DNA of 53,037 nucleotides from Cytophagaceae bacterium (lineage in GTDB: Bacteria; Bacteroidota; Bacteroidia; Cytophagales; Spirosomataceae): positions 1-53,037 of the forward strand of contig CANHXO010000004.1 of assembly GCA_947464595.1 (NCBI GenBank), written 5' to 3'. Positions 44,149 to 53,037 of the stretch are shown piece by piece. Both the position numbers and the translations under genes were made by a program. The notes below the pieces were generated by a model. It did not search any database. It saw nothing but the letters and a program-made list of their open reading frames with translations, and was not told the DNA's origin. Within the stretch, counting starts at the first letter, position 1. Each line of letters starts with the position of its first letter.

Positions 44149-45591
44149 TTGAAAATTAAGTTCACATATTGGGTGTATTTTCTCTTCCTCTCCACGGCAT
44201 TGTTAGGACAGGATAGACGTGCATTTTTGCCTAATATTGATCGGAAGTTTGTTGATTCGTTGGCAAGAATTGAGCAAGGAGTTCCCACATCTTTAATGAT
44301 TGATCCCTCTTTAATTCAAAATCGGTTTAAATCCATACAAAATGTCATTCCATTAATTTATAATCAATATTCGCATCAATATGTGGAGTATTTTGCCTTT
44401 AAGAAGGCGGCATTTACCCAACATATGTTGGAAAAGCGCGATCTGTACTTTCCCCTGTATGAAAAATACCTTAAACAATATGGTTTGCCAGATGAATTGA
44501 AATATTTGTCTTTGATTGAATCTGGTCTTGAAACAAAAGCTTTATCTTTAAAAGGGGCAGGTGGATTATGGCAATTTATGCCTTATACCGCTCGAGGTGA
44601 TTTTGGGTTGCGAGTAGATTCTTATGTGGATGAACGATTTGATCCAGAACGTGCCACGGAGGCAGCTTGTAAGTACATGCGCCAACTTTATCGTATTTTT
44701 GGCGATTGGCATATGGCTTTAGCAGCCTATAATACAGGTCCAGGTAATGTTAAAAGAGCTATTAGGCGTTGCGGTTCAACGGATTTTTGGGGTATTTATA
44801 ATTGCCTTCCCAAAGAAACTCGAAACTACGTTCCTCAATACATAGCGATTTCATACATGATGAATTTTCATTGGGATCATGCCATTCAACCTCAAGAATG
44901 GGCTTTTCATATGCCTTCAGATACCTTACATTTGAAAGGTTTTGTCAATTTGAAAGTGTTATCATCCTTAGCTGGTTTTTCTCTGGATACATTTAAGGTT
45001 TTAAATCCCCATATTTTAGGAAATTCGATTCCCTCTGATGTGGATAAAATTATTGTCCGAATTCCTAAAGATAAATTTGCTTTTTTCAATGCCAATCGGT
45101 TAAAAATCCTGGATTCGGCTAGTTATTTTGGAACTCGTAAAGTTTTAGGTTTTGCCGTGGGATCAATCGACTCAACTGGCGGACTCAGAATGTTGAAAAA
45201 TTCAAAGAAAAAATATGTGGTCAAGAGAGGAGAGACCATTTATGCCGTAGCCCGCAATTTAGATGTGTCAGTCCTCGAATTAAAACGCATCAATCGTCTA
45301 CGATCTAACCGTTTAAAACGAGGTAAAGTTATTTATTACTATACAAAAGAATGGGTTGATGTAGCGCAAGCAAATGATGAATCAAAAGTTGAAATAGAAC
45401 CTTTTGAAACCCTTAGTCAAAAATCAAAATTAAAAACAAAAAAAAGGACTATTTATCACCGCGTTCGTCCAGGAGACACATTATCCCAAATTGCGGATCG
45501 TTACCATGTGAGTACAATAGCAAAAATTAAAAAATTAAACAGACTTCGTTCCTCGGTTTTAAGACCAGGAATGAGGTTAAGAATTTCATAA
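44149..45591 (+). CDS. MltD-like lytic transglycosylase with two LysM domains
   Basis: 480 residues. The signal peptide (about 1-20, ending ALLGQ) is followed by an SLT-type lysozyme-like domain with catalytic Glu124 in SLIESGLETKALS, GLWQFMP (139-145) and AYNTGPGNVKRAI (193-205). Two LysM peptidoglycan-binding repeats follow: YVVKRGETIYAVARNLDVS (about 348-366) and HRVRPGDTLSQIADRYHVS (about 438-456). It cleaves glycan strands in the periplasm. The start is TTG; no ATG precedes the signal peptide, and this TTG lies 4 bases after gatA. Confidence 0.92.
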   Translation: MKIKFTYWVYFLFLSTALLGQDRRAFLPNIDRKFVDSLARIEQGVPTSLMIDPSLIQNRFKSIQNVIPLIYNQYSHQYVEYFAFKKAAFTQHMLEKRDLYFPLYEKYLKQYGLPDELKYLSLIESGLETKALSLKGAGGLWQFMPYTARGDFGLRVDSYVDERFDPERATEAACKYMRQLYRIFGDWHMALAAYNTGPGNVKRAIRRCGSTDFWGIYNCLPKETRNYVPQYIAISYMMNFHWDHAIQPQEWAFHMPSDTLHLKGFVNLKVLSSLAGFSLDTFKVLNPHILGNSIPSDVDKIIVRIPKDKFAFFNANRLKILDSASYFGTRKVLGFAVGSIDSTGGLRMLKNSKKKYVVKRGETIYAVARNLDVSVLELKRINRLRSNRLKRGKVIYYYTKEWVDVAQANDESKVEIEPFETLSQKSKLKTKKRTIYHRVRPGDTLSQIADRYHVSTIAKIKKLNRLRSSVLRPGMRLRIS

Positions 45592-45592
45592 A

Positions 45593-46180
45593 ATGATCGC
45601 ATATCTACAAGGAAAATTAGCTTTTAAAGATCGAGCACATGTTATAATTGATGTTCAAGGCGTGGGCTATGAAGTAAAAATTTCATTGCAAACTTTTGAT
45701 TCACTTTCTGGCGGTGACGAAAATTGCAAACTTTTTACCCATTTACAAATCAAGGAAGATGCGCATACGCTGGTAGGATTTTATGAAATGGATGAAAAAT
45801 TATTGTTTCTCGATTTGATTAGCGTTTCAGGGGTGGGTGTTTCAACAGCTTTGGTTATGTTGTCCTCATTTTCAAGTGGAGAAATAAGGGGAGCCATCAT
45901 GAATGAAAATATTGCTTTGATTCAATCCATTAAAGGTATTGGGTCCAAGACAGCCCAACGAGTTATTTTAGAATTAAAAGATAAGTGTAAGAAGGATACT
46001 TTGTTTGTAGAAGCAGGTAAATCTTCACCAGATAAGTCATATGGTGTTAAGCAAGAGGCTTTAGGTGCTTTAGTAACACTGGGAATTCCTCGTGCAGCTG
46101 CCGAGAAAAGTTTAGACCAAATACTGAAATCAAATCCAGATGCTACTATTGAGCAACTAATTAAACTAGCCCTTCGTTAA
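45593..46180 (+). CDS. ruvA: Holliday junction branch-migration protein RuvA
   Basis: 195 residues. Domain I (about 1-62, MIAYLQGKLAFKDRAHVIID) binds junction DNA; the helix-hairpin-helix domain II has VSGVGVSTALVML and IKGIGSKTAQRVILEL; the C-terminal domain III (about 145-195, EALGALVTLGIPRAAAEKSL) contacts RuvB. Complete and normal in length. It starts 1 base after the transglycosylase stop and lies 41 bases before sprA. Neither ruvB nor ruvC is in the window. Confidence 0.96.
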   Translation: MIAYLQGKLAFKDRAHVIIDVQGVGYEVKISLQTFDSLSGGDENCKLFTHLQIKEDAHTLVGFYEMDEKLLFLDLISVSGVGVSTALVMLSSFSSGEIRGAIMNENIALIQSIKGIGSKTAQRVILELKDKCKKDTLFVEAGKSSPDKSYGVKQEALGALVTLGIPRAAAEKSLDQILKSNPDATIEQLIKLALR

Positions 46181-46221
46181 CGTATTATTTATCATTTGTG
46201 CAAAGAAACAGAGTTATCGAT

Positions 46222-49200
46222 ATGAAAAACATTTTTAAAGGTCTAATATTCTTGGCCTTTTGGGTATTGTATTTCATTTCATATGCTCAAACAGTTGATT
46301 CGACTAGTTCCTTGTCAAAAAGTGGTCGAAGGCCTCGTTTTCAAATAAAACCACTCGAATTTTACCAGCTCAATAAACCATTTTCAAAATCTCCTTTTTC
46401 TATTTTTACCATACGAGGAAGCCAAAATATAGTTGACTTTAGCCAAGATCAATTAATCTCGTCCAAGCAATTAGGTGACATTTCGATTTCACCTTCTCAA
46501 GCTTTTAGCATGAGTGAATTTAGTTCTTTACAAAACAAAGCGATCAATAGGTCTTACTGGAGTGATTATTCCAAAAGTCTTGACGGTAACAATTCGGTTC
46601 AATCCAGAGGATTATTTCCTAAAATAGAATTACCCCCTTCCATCGATCGAATTTTTGGAGGAACGGATATTTCATTTAAACCTAATGGTAGCTTATTGTT
46701 AGATGTGGGCTATATGGGGCAATTTGTAGATAATCCAGCGGTTCCGGTCCAACTTCGTTATGTAGGAAATTTATTTTTTAACGAACAAGCTCAAATAAAT
46801 TTTCAAGGGAAAATTGGTGAAAAACTCAATTTAAATGCCAATTTTGATACAAAAGCCAGTTTTAATTTTCAGAACCAACTCAAATTAAATTGGAAAACGC
46901 AAGAAGAGGATATTCTTCAAAATATAGAAGCCGGAAATACCTCATGGACTTTGAATTCTCAATTAATTCCAGGAGTTCAAAACTTATTTGGACTAAAAAC
47001 ACTTTTGAGATTTGGTAATTTAGATGTAACGGTAGTGGCTGCCCAGCAACGTTCAAAACAAGATTGCATTACGATGAAAGGGGGTACTCAAGGGCGTTCT
47101 TTTGAAATTAGAGCAGATCAATATGATGAAAATAGGCATTTTTTCTTGTCCACTTATTTTAAGGATAATTACGAAAGATCCTTGAAGAATTTACCTGTTA
47201 TTACCAGTGGAATTACCATTACCAGGATTGAAGTATACGTCACCAACAGGACACAGAGTACAGAAACATTGAGAAATTTAGTCGCTTTATCAGATTTAGG
47301 CGAATCTAGTCCTTATAATAGAACTAAAGCTGTGCTCCAACCAATCATTTCAAATCAGGCGGTAGACAATAAAAATAACGGTCTTTATGATAAATTGGTC
47401 AATGACCCTCAAATACGCCGATCTGATCAATCATCTTTTCAATTGGAGTCCGTCTACAACTTACAAAGAGGTACTGATTTTGATATGTTAAAAGGTGCAA
47501 AAAGGTTGAATGATAGAGAATTTAAGTTCAACCCTTCCCTAGGCTATATTTCACTCATATCGCCTCTACGAAATGATGAAGTTTTAGCGGTCTCTTATGA
47601 ATATACTTTTAATGGACGTAAATATAAGGTTGGCGAGCTGACAGAAGATTATCAAGCTAGACAGGATAATGAAGTTTTGATCTTAAAAATGCTCAAATCC
47701 TCCACTTTACGCAACCATTTAGAACATCCTATGTGGGATTTAATGATGAAAAATATTTATTCATTAAATACCAATTCACTATCCAAGCAAAATTTCCAAT
47801 TGCGTATTGTTTATAAAGATGACGCGACGGGAATAGATAATTCTAACTTGATTGAGGGAGAAAAATTAAAGGATATTCCTTTGGTTAAAGTCTTGGGATT
47901 AGATAAACTTAATTTTTCTGGTGACGCCCAACCTGATGGTAATTTTGATTTTATTGAAGACATAACAGTAGATTCTAAAAATGGCAAAATTATATTTCCA
48001 ATTTTAGAACCCTTCGGAAAGAATTTAAAAGCAAAATTTACATCGACAGAATCCAATTTAGTGGATAAATATGTTTTTCAGAAATTATATACCAATACAC
48101 AGACTGATGCTACACAAATCGCTAGCAAGAATAAATTCTTTTTAAAAGGGTCATTTCAATCGGGAGTGGGAGGTGGAGATATCTCAATGCCTTTTGGCGT
48201 CGAAGCAAAATCAGTCACGGTAACTGCTGGTGGTCAATCTTTATCTCAAGGAACTGATTTTATTGTTGATGGCCAATCTGGTCGTGTTAAAATTATTAAT
48301 GAGGGAGTATTTAATTCAGGTCGTGAAATAAAAATTTGCTACGAAAAACCAGATTTATTTTCGAATCAAATTAGAACCATGTTAGGTACTCGGTTAGATT
48401 ATAATTTAGGTCAGGATATTCATTTAGGGGCCACATTTCAAAATATGAGCGAAACACCACCTGCCTTTTTCAGACGGGTGGCCATTGGGAATGAGCCTGT
48501 TAACAATACTTTATTGGGTTTTGATGCTAGTATTTTAAAAAAATCAAATGCTTTGACGCGTATGATTGACGCTCTGCCGATTGTTTCAACGAAAGAAACA
48601 TCAGTCTTTGACTTCCAAGGCGAGATTGCTAAGTTGATACCGAATGTGAATGATCGTGTCCAAGGGAATGCATTTATCGACGATTTTGAATCGGCAAGAG
48701 TTGTCTATAATTTGAGTTCACAGCCTACTTTTTGGCGCCCAGGAGCAACACCTAAAGATTTCATATCAGGAAATCCTCGAGATCTAAGTTCTAATTATAG
48801 ACGAGCTAAAATTTCTGCCTATAATGTAGATGCAAGTATTTATGGTCAAGGAGGCTTTGCTTTGGATGTACCTGGATTGGATGCTGCTGAGGTTAATTTG
48901 TTTGCCTATGAGCGTGTTGTGACCCCTAAAGGTTTATTTCCTAATAAAGACTTTGCGAATAACATCACAAATTTACCCTTAGGTGTTTTAGATGTGGCTT
49001 ATTTTCCATCTGAAAGAGGTATTTATAATTTTAATCCAAGTTTGAATGCAAAAGGATTACTGCCAAATCCTAAGGCCAGTTTTGGTGCCATTACTAGAGC
49101 AATTGCTTCAGATACAGATTTTGATAATGCCAATGTGGAACAAATCGAATTTTGGTTAATGGATCCTTTTGTCAAGGGGGATCAAGGAAAAGTTCGGGAT

Positions 49201-52200
49201 GGAGTTTTTAATAAAAACAATCAAACAGGTGGTAAACTAATTTTTCATTTAGGAGATGTCTCTGAAGATTTTATTCCTGATGGGTTCTCGAATTTTGAAA
49301 ATGGTATTCCAGTCGGGGAAAAAATCACCACAGGTAACCTTCAGAATATTGAAAAGACGCTTTGGGGATTGGCGCCTAAACGTCAATTTGTGATTAATGC
49401 TTTTGATAATCAAGGAGGAAGGAGCCAACAAGACCTTGGATTAGATGGCTTGTTGAATAAGTCAACCGAACCTACGACACTTTCAGAGGAAACTTATTTT
49501 AAGGAATATTTGACACAAATTTCGACCAAAATAAATGATCAAAATGCGATTTCAGCAATTAAAAATGACCCTGCTGCAGATGACTTTGTTCACTATTTGA
49601 GTGATAAATTTAATAAAACAGGAAGTATTATTGAGCGATATAAAAATTTCATGGGCTTAGAAAACAATTCCCCTACGACCGATAATCCAACTAATTCCAC
49701 AATTACCGAGGCGAGTAGTATGATGCCAGACCGTGAAGATTTAAATAATGACAATACGGTCAATGAGGTGGAATCATATTTTCAATATGAAATTGATCTT
49801 AAACCTGGACAAATACAAGTTGGCCAAGGTTTTGTAGTTGACAAAGTGAACGAAGGAGGGGTGGATTGGTATTTATTTAGAGTCCCTATCAAAGATAAAC
49901 GAAATTATACCACGCCAGCTGGTGAGATGTCGAGCTTTAAATCGATTCGTTTTTTTAGGATGTTATTAAGTGATTTCCAAGATCCAGTTGTTTTGCGTTT
50001 CGCGCAATTACAACTTTCGGGTTATTCATACAGAAAGTTTATTGGAAATTTAGATGTTAAAAATGGCCAGGATTTACCAGAATCTTATGATGCTAATTTT
50101 AGAGTCTCCAGTGTTAATGTCGAAGAAAATGGTCCTGCTTCCAAGGGAGCTAATGCGATTCCATATGTTGTTCCTCCAGGTTTTGTAAGAGATCAAGATA
50201 TTACGACGATTAATAATGCTCGGTTAAATGAGCAATCCATGAGTCTTTGCGTTGATAACCTAAGACCTGGTGATGCAAGAGCCGTATTTAAAAATACGAT
50301 GTTTGATTTTATCAATTACAAACGTCTTAGAATGTTTGTTTCGATGCAAAGTCCAGATCAAATTTCGGGTCATGTTTCTGCTTTTTTACGCATCGGGACT
50401 GACCTTACAGATAATTATTATGAGGTTGAAAATACAGGTTTAATTCAAACGCAGAAAGGTCAAAGTTTAGATACTGAAATTTGGCCCATGGAAAATGAAT
50501 TTGACATCGAATTTGAGTTATTAAAACAGGTAAAAATTGAAAGAGATAGACAGAATAGGAGTCTAAATGAAAGATTTTTTATGTTGATGACCAGCTCCAC
50601 AGGGAAAGTTTATCGAATCACCGTGATGGGTAGACCAGATCAAAGTGCGACGATGACGACCATGATAGGAGTTCGGAACACGACCAAAGATGGACAAAAT
50701 AAATCTTTCTGTGTTTGGTTGAATGAATTAAGAGGATTCGGTTTTGACCAAACTTCCGGGGAAGCAGCCATAGGAAAATTAGGAATCAAATTGGCCGATA
50801 TAGGCCAAGTTGTATTGAATGGAAGTTTTAAAAATTATGGATTTGGCGGAGTTCAATCTAAAATATCAGAGCGATCTAGAGATAATTTATATGAGATAGG
50901 ACTTACGGCTAATTTAAATTTGGATAAATTTTTACCTCTACAATGGGGTTTTCAAATCCCATTTTATATTTCATATGACAAGCGAAACATTGCGCCGCAA
51001 TTTGACCCACTGGATCCTGATATTTTCCTGAGCAATTCAATAGGCAAGTTTAGTTCAGAATCGAAAAAGCAAGATTACTTAAATTTAGTTCAAGACATCA
51101 CGGAAAGGCAAGGGTTTAATTTTTCTAATGTCAGAAAAATTAAAAGTGCTTTGGCGAAGCATGCGTATTTATGGGATCTTTCCAATTTTTCATTTTCCTA
51201 CGCATATTCTGAGATGATTCGATCAAGTACTTTAATTGATTCCTATACTCAGTTAAGTCAGCGTGGTAGTGTTTTATATGCATATACATCGAATACTAAT
51301 TTTTGGGAGCCCATGGCTAAAATCAATTCTGATTCTCCTTGGCTTCTGTTATTTAAGGATTTTAATGTCAATTTCGTGCCAACTTCCTTGACGGTGAGGG
51401 CAGAAATGGATCGGAGTTTTATTAGAACCCAACTAAGAAATGGGGAATTGACTACCTTAGGAGTTGCTCCCCAGTTTGAAAAATATTGGTATTTCAATAG
51501 GCAATATGCGTTGAACTGGAATTTAACCAAGAGTGTTGTTTTAAACTATAATACAATGGTTAATTCCATTATTGATGAACCTTTTGGTGATTTAGATACA
51601 CAGGCCAAACGTGATTCGGTAATGTTTAATATAAAAAGTTTAGGACGAGCAAAGAATTTTGACCAGCAAGCTGGAATGATTTGGCGATTGCCTTTGCAAA
51701 AATTGCCACTAACGGATTGGATGAATGCAGATTATTCGCATCGAATAGGCTATAATTATTTTGCTAATTCCTATGATATTCGAGATTCTTTGGATTTACC
51801 TTTTGGTAATATCATTAAGAATACTCGAGAGCGGTCTATTAATGGGAAAGTTGATTTTGTCGCTTTATATAACCGAATTAAAGCGTTAAGGTGGGCAAAT
51901 AATGGAAATCCCATTGGAAAAAATGTAGCTAGAAATCCTGGGGATGACGATGACATTTTAATTTCACCTAAAAATGCACTGCGGTCTTTGACTCGTTTGT
52001 TGTTGACTTTAAGAGGTATTCAGGTTAATTATTCCATTAATGAGTCTACAACATTGCCTGGATTTTTACCCAATCCAGGATTATTTGGAATGAATAGCCA
52101 ATCTACAGCACCGGGTTTTGATTTCATTTCAGGTAGTCAAAATGATCAAATAAGATTTATGGCTGGTCAAAACGGTTGGCTTTCAAAAAGTATTGTCCAA

Positions 52201-53037
52201 AATATTCCTTTCACCCAGACGAAACAAGAGAAGTTCTCCTACATCACTCAACTAGAACCTAATAAAGATTTGCGAATTCAAGTTGAGGGAAATTACAATA
52301 AAGGAGATAATTATCAAGAATTTTTTAGACCCAAAACCATCAATGGAAAATTTGTTTCCGAAAGCCCAATACGTTCAGGGAACTATTCCATGTCATTTTT
52401 ATCATTTTTGACGGCATTTGACGATCCAACACTGATTTTTGAGAAATTCAGGACCAACAGGTCTATTTTATTAAATAGATTGACAAGAGCTAAATTAGCT
52501 GAAGGCGGTGATTATAACATCAATTCCCAGGATGTTTTAATCCCTTCCTTTTTCGCTGCTTATTCTGGCGTTTCAGCTAACGATGTTAAATATTCCCCTT
52601 TTTATAATATTCCTTTGCCTAATTGGAAAGTCGATTACAATGGATTGAACTTAATTCCATGGATCACAAAGAAGTTTTCATCTTTCACTATTTCACACAT
52701 GTATTCAAGCACTTACAGTGTAGGTAATTTTGTTTCTGCATTGGAATATGGCCAATTTGAAAATGATTTTACGAATCTGACATTGAATAGCTTACTATAC
52801 CCATTGTCATCCAGATTTGATCCCCTTACAAACACATTGATCCCTGTTTATGTGATGAGTACCATTTCATTCTCAGAACGTTTTTCACCTTTAATAGGTT
52901 TTAATTCAATTACCAAAAGTAGAGTATCCCTTCGTTTCGAATATAATCAAGATCGAAATGTAGGATTAAACTTGTCCAATAATCAAGTAGCTGAATTGTC
53001 GAACAAAGACTTAACATTTGCCATTGGTTTTACGAAA
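46222..53037 (+). CDS. sprA: Type IX secretion outer-membrane translocon SprA (3' end outside window)
   Basis: The frame is open from the ATG at 46222 to the last base (2272 codons) with no stop. The N-terminus MKNIFKGLIFLAFWVLYFIS ending SYAQ is a Sec signal peptide. The size, the repeated long beta-strand-like segments, and stretches such as FGGTDISFKPNGSLLLDVGY and LNANFDTKASFNFQ match the giant SprA (Sov) family. SprA is the roughly 36-stranded barrel that moves type IX secretion cargo across the outer membrane and is needed for gliding in Flavobacterium johnsoniae. About 50-150 residues are probably missing at the right edge. Short minus-strand frames inside it are shadows. ruvA immediately upstream is a recurrent neighbour. 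Confidence 0.92.
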   Translation, partial: MKNIFKGLIFLAFWVLYFISYAQTVDSTSSLSKSGRRPRFQIKPLEFYQLNKPFSKSPFSIFTIRGSQNIVDFSQDQLISSKQLGDISISPSQAFSMSEFSSLQNKAINRSYWSDYSKSLDGNNSVQSRGLFPKIELPPSIDRIFGGTDISFKPNGSLLLDVGYMGQFVDNPAVPVQLRYVGNLFFNEQAQINFQGKIGEKLNLNANFDTKASFNFQNQLKLNWKTQEEDILQNIEAGNTSWTLNSQLIPGVQNLFGLKTLLRFGNLDVTVVAAQQRSKQDCITMKGGTQGRSFEIRADQYDENRHFFLSTYFKDNYERSLKNLPVITSGITITRIEVYVTNRTQSTETLRNLVALSDLGESSPYNRTKAVLQPIISNQAVDNKNNGLYDKLVNDPQIRRSDQSSFQLESVYNLQRGTDFDMLKGAKRLNDREFKFNPSLGYISLISPLRNDEVLAVSYEYTFNGRKYKVGELTEDYQARQDNEVLILKMLKSSTLRNHLEHPMWDLMMKNIYSLNTNSLSKQNFQLRIVYKDDATGIDNSNLIEGEKLKDIPLVKVLGLDKLNFSGDAQPDGNFDFIEDITVDSKNGKIIFPILEPFGKNLKAKFTSTESNLVDKYVFQKLYTNTQTDATQIASKNKFFLKGSFQSGVGGGDISMPFGVEAKSVTVTAGGQSLSQGTDFIVDGQSGRVKIINEGVFNSGREIKICYEKPDLFSNQIRTMLGTRLDYNLGQDIHLGATFQNMSETPPAFFRRVAIGNEPVNNTLLGFDASILKKSNALTRMIDALPIVSTKETSVFDFQGEIAKLIPNVNDRVQGNAFIDDFESARVVYNLSSQPTFWRPGATPKDFISGNPRDLSSNYRRAKISAYNVDASIYGQGGFALDVPGLDAAEVNLFAYERVVTPKGLFPNKDFANNITNLPLGVLDVAYFPSERGIYNFNPSLNAKGLLPNPKASFGAITRAIASDTDFDNANVEQIEFWLMDPFVKGDQGKVRDGVFNKNNQTGGKLIFHLGDVSEDFIPDGFSNFENGIPVGEKITTGNLQNIEKTLWGLAPKRQFVINAFDNQGGRSQQDLGLDGLLNKSTEPTTLSEETYFKEYLTQISTKINDQNAISAIKNDPAADDFVHYLSDKFNKTGSIIERYKNFMGLENNSPTTDNPTNSTITEASSMMPDREDLNNDNTVNEVESYFQYEIDLKPGQIQVGQGFVVDKVNEGGVDWYLFRVPIKDKRNYTTPAGEMSSFKSIRFFRMLLSDFQDPVVLRFAQLQLSGYSYRKFIGNLDVKNGQDLPESYDANFRVSSVNVEENGPASKGANAIPYVVPPGFVRDQDITTINNARLNEQSMSLCVDNLRPGDARAVFKNTMFDFINYKRLRMFVSMQSPDQISGHVSAFLRIGTDLTDNYYEVENTGLIQTQKGQSLDTEIWPMENEFDIEFELLKQVKIERDRQNRSLNERFFMLMTSSTGKVYRITVMGRPDQSATMTTMIGVRNTTKDGQNKSFCVWLNELRGFGFDQTSGEAAIGKLGIKLADIGQVVLNGSFKNYGFGGVQSKISERSRDNLYEIGLTANLNLDKFLPLQWGFQIPFYISYDKRNIAPQFDPLDPDIFLSNSIGKFSSESKKQDYLNLVQDITERQGFNFSNVRKIKSALAKHAYLWDLSNFSFSYAYSEMIRSSTLIDSYTQLSQRGSVLYAYTSNTNFWEPMAKINSDSPWLLLFKDFNVNFVPTSLTVRAEMDRSFIRTQLRNGELTTLGVAPQFEKYWYFNRQYALNWNLTKSVVLNYNTMVNSIIDEPFGDLDTQAKRDSVMFNIKSLGRAKNFDQQAGMIWRLPLQKLPLTDWMNADYSHRIGYNYFANSYDIRDSLDLPFGNIIKNTRERSINGKVDFVALYNRIKALRWANNGNPIGKNVARNPGDDDDILISPKNALRSLTRLLLTLRGIQVNYSINESTTLPGFLPNPGLFGMNSQSTAPGFDFISGSQNDQIRFMAGQNGWLSKSIVQNIPFTQTKQEKFSYITQLEPNKDLRIQVEGNYNKGDNYQEFFRPKTINGKFVSESPIRSGNYSMSFLSFLTAFDDPTLIFEKFRTNRSILLNRLTRAKLAEGGDYNINSQDVLIPSFFAAYSGVSANDVKYSPFYNIPLPNWKVDYNGLNLIPWITKKFSSFTISHMYSSTYSVGNFVSALEYGQFENDFTNLTLNSLLYPLSSRFDPLTNTLIPVYVMSTISFSERFSPLIGFNSITKSRVSLRFEYNQDRNVGLNLSNNQVAELSNKDLTFAIGFTK

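Noticed and set aside
47811-51956. Minus-strand frames inside sprA
   Set aside because: They are antisense to a continuous SprA frame and carry no motifs.
1-53037. tRNA, rRNA, CRISPR arrays, IS elements, prophage
   Set aside because: I looked for tRNA arm motifs, spaced direct repeats and transposase or phage genes and saw none; a tRNAscan or CRISPR search was not possible here.

Overview
The window is a compact, AT-rich bacterial chromosome segment from a member of the Bacteroidota, most likely a Cytophagales-type aerobe. Family-level placement is inference. The signs are sprA of the type IX secretion/gliding machinery, the TTG-N19-20-TAnnTTTG promoter type seen upstream of several genes, a 59-residue Hc1-like histone H1 gene, the parA-parB-DUF5683-dapB-lepB gene order, DUF4286, and an LDH-like malate dehydrogenase. 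I saw no rRNA or tRNA genes, insertion sequences, prophage genes or CRISPR arrays.

Layout. 1-5174: a leftward operon queA-ispD-RND permease-MFS transporter, the last gene cut by the window edge. 5235-7329: a photolyase facing a DUF3108 protein. 7480-10434: recA and dnaA converge on a shared terminator, and a 404-bp very AT-rich gap with a dnaA promoter follows. 10435-13369: a lipid kinase, a MaoC hydratase, a small Hc1-like histone and an alpha-oxoamine synthase (probably serine palmitoyltransferase). 13504-17521: gamma-glutamyltranspeptidase, a VIT1-type transporter and a POT peptide transporter. 17672-22665: a rightward operon parA-parB-DUF5683-dapB-PhyH dioxygenase-lepB. 22662-24768: an rRNA methyltransferase and a zinc-dependent phospholipase C-like protein. 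24821-28470: rpsT, radC, a 32-residue membrane peptide, an isolated bifunctional hisB, and a DUF937-like/TM/OmpA-like protein. 28504-30494: a DEAD-box RNA helicase with a structured 5' leader and an RG-rich insert. 30512-34702: a planctomycete-type pair, a PSD1 cytochrome c-domain protein and a Tat-exported DUF1501 protein. 34699-39427: a methyltransferase relative that lacks its core, apaG, ung, DUF4286, and an FAD/Fe-S oxidoreductase. 39566-46180: an ABC permease, mdh, YkvA, tatA, gatA, an MltD-like LysM transglycosylase and ruvA. From 46222 to the right edge is sprA, open for 2272 codons and incomplete.

Most of the content is core housekeeping: DNA repair (phr, recA, radC, ung, ruvA), replication and segregation (dnaA, parAB), translation (queA, rpsT, gatA, helicase) and envelope/secretion (lepB, tatA, sprA, transglycosylase). 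The less ordinary items are the helicase leader (nested stems, a start-stop ATGTAA and a promoter placed right at its 5' edge), the RG-rich helicase insert, the hollowed-out methyltransferase relative, the planctomycete-like heme/DUF1501 pair, a degenerate OmpA domain on a DUF937-like protein, the 32-residue membrane peptide with its own -7 box, and three convergent gene pairs that share stop-codon bases.
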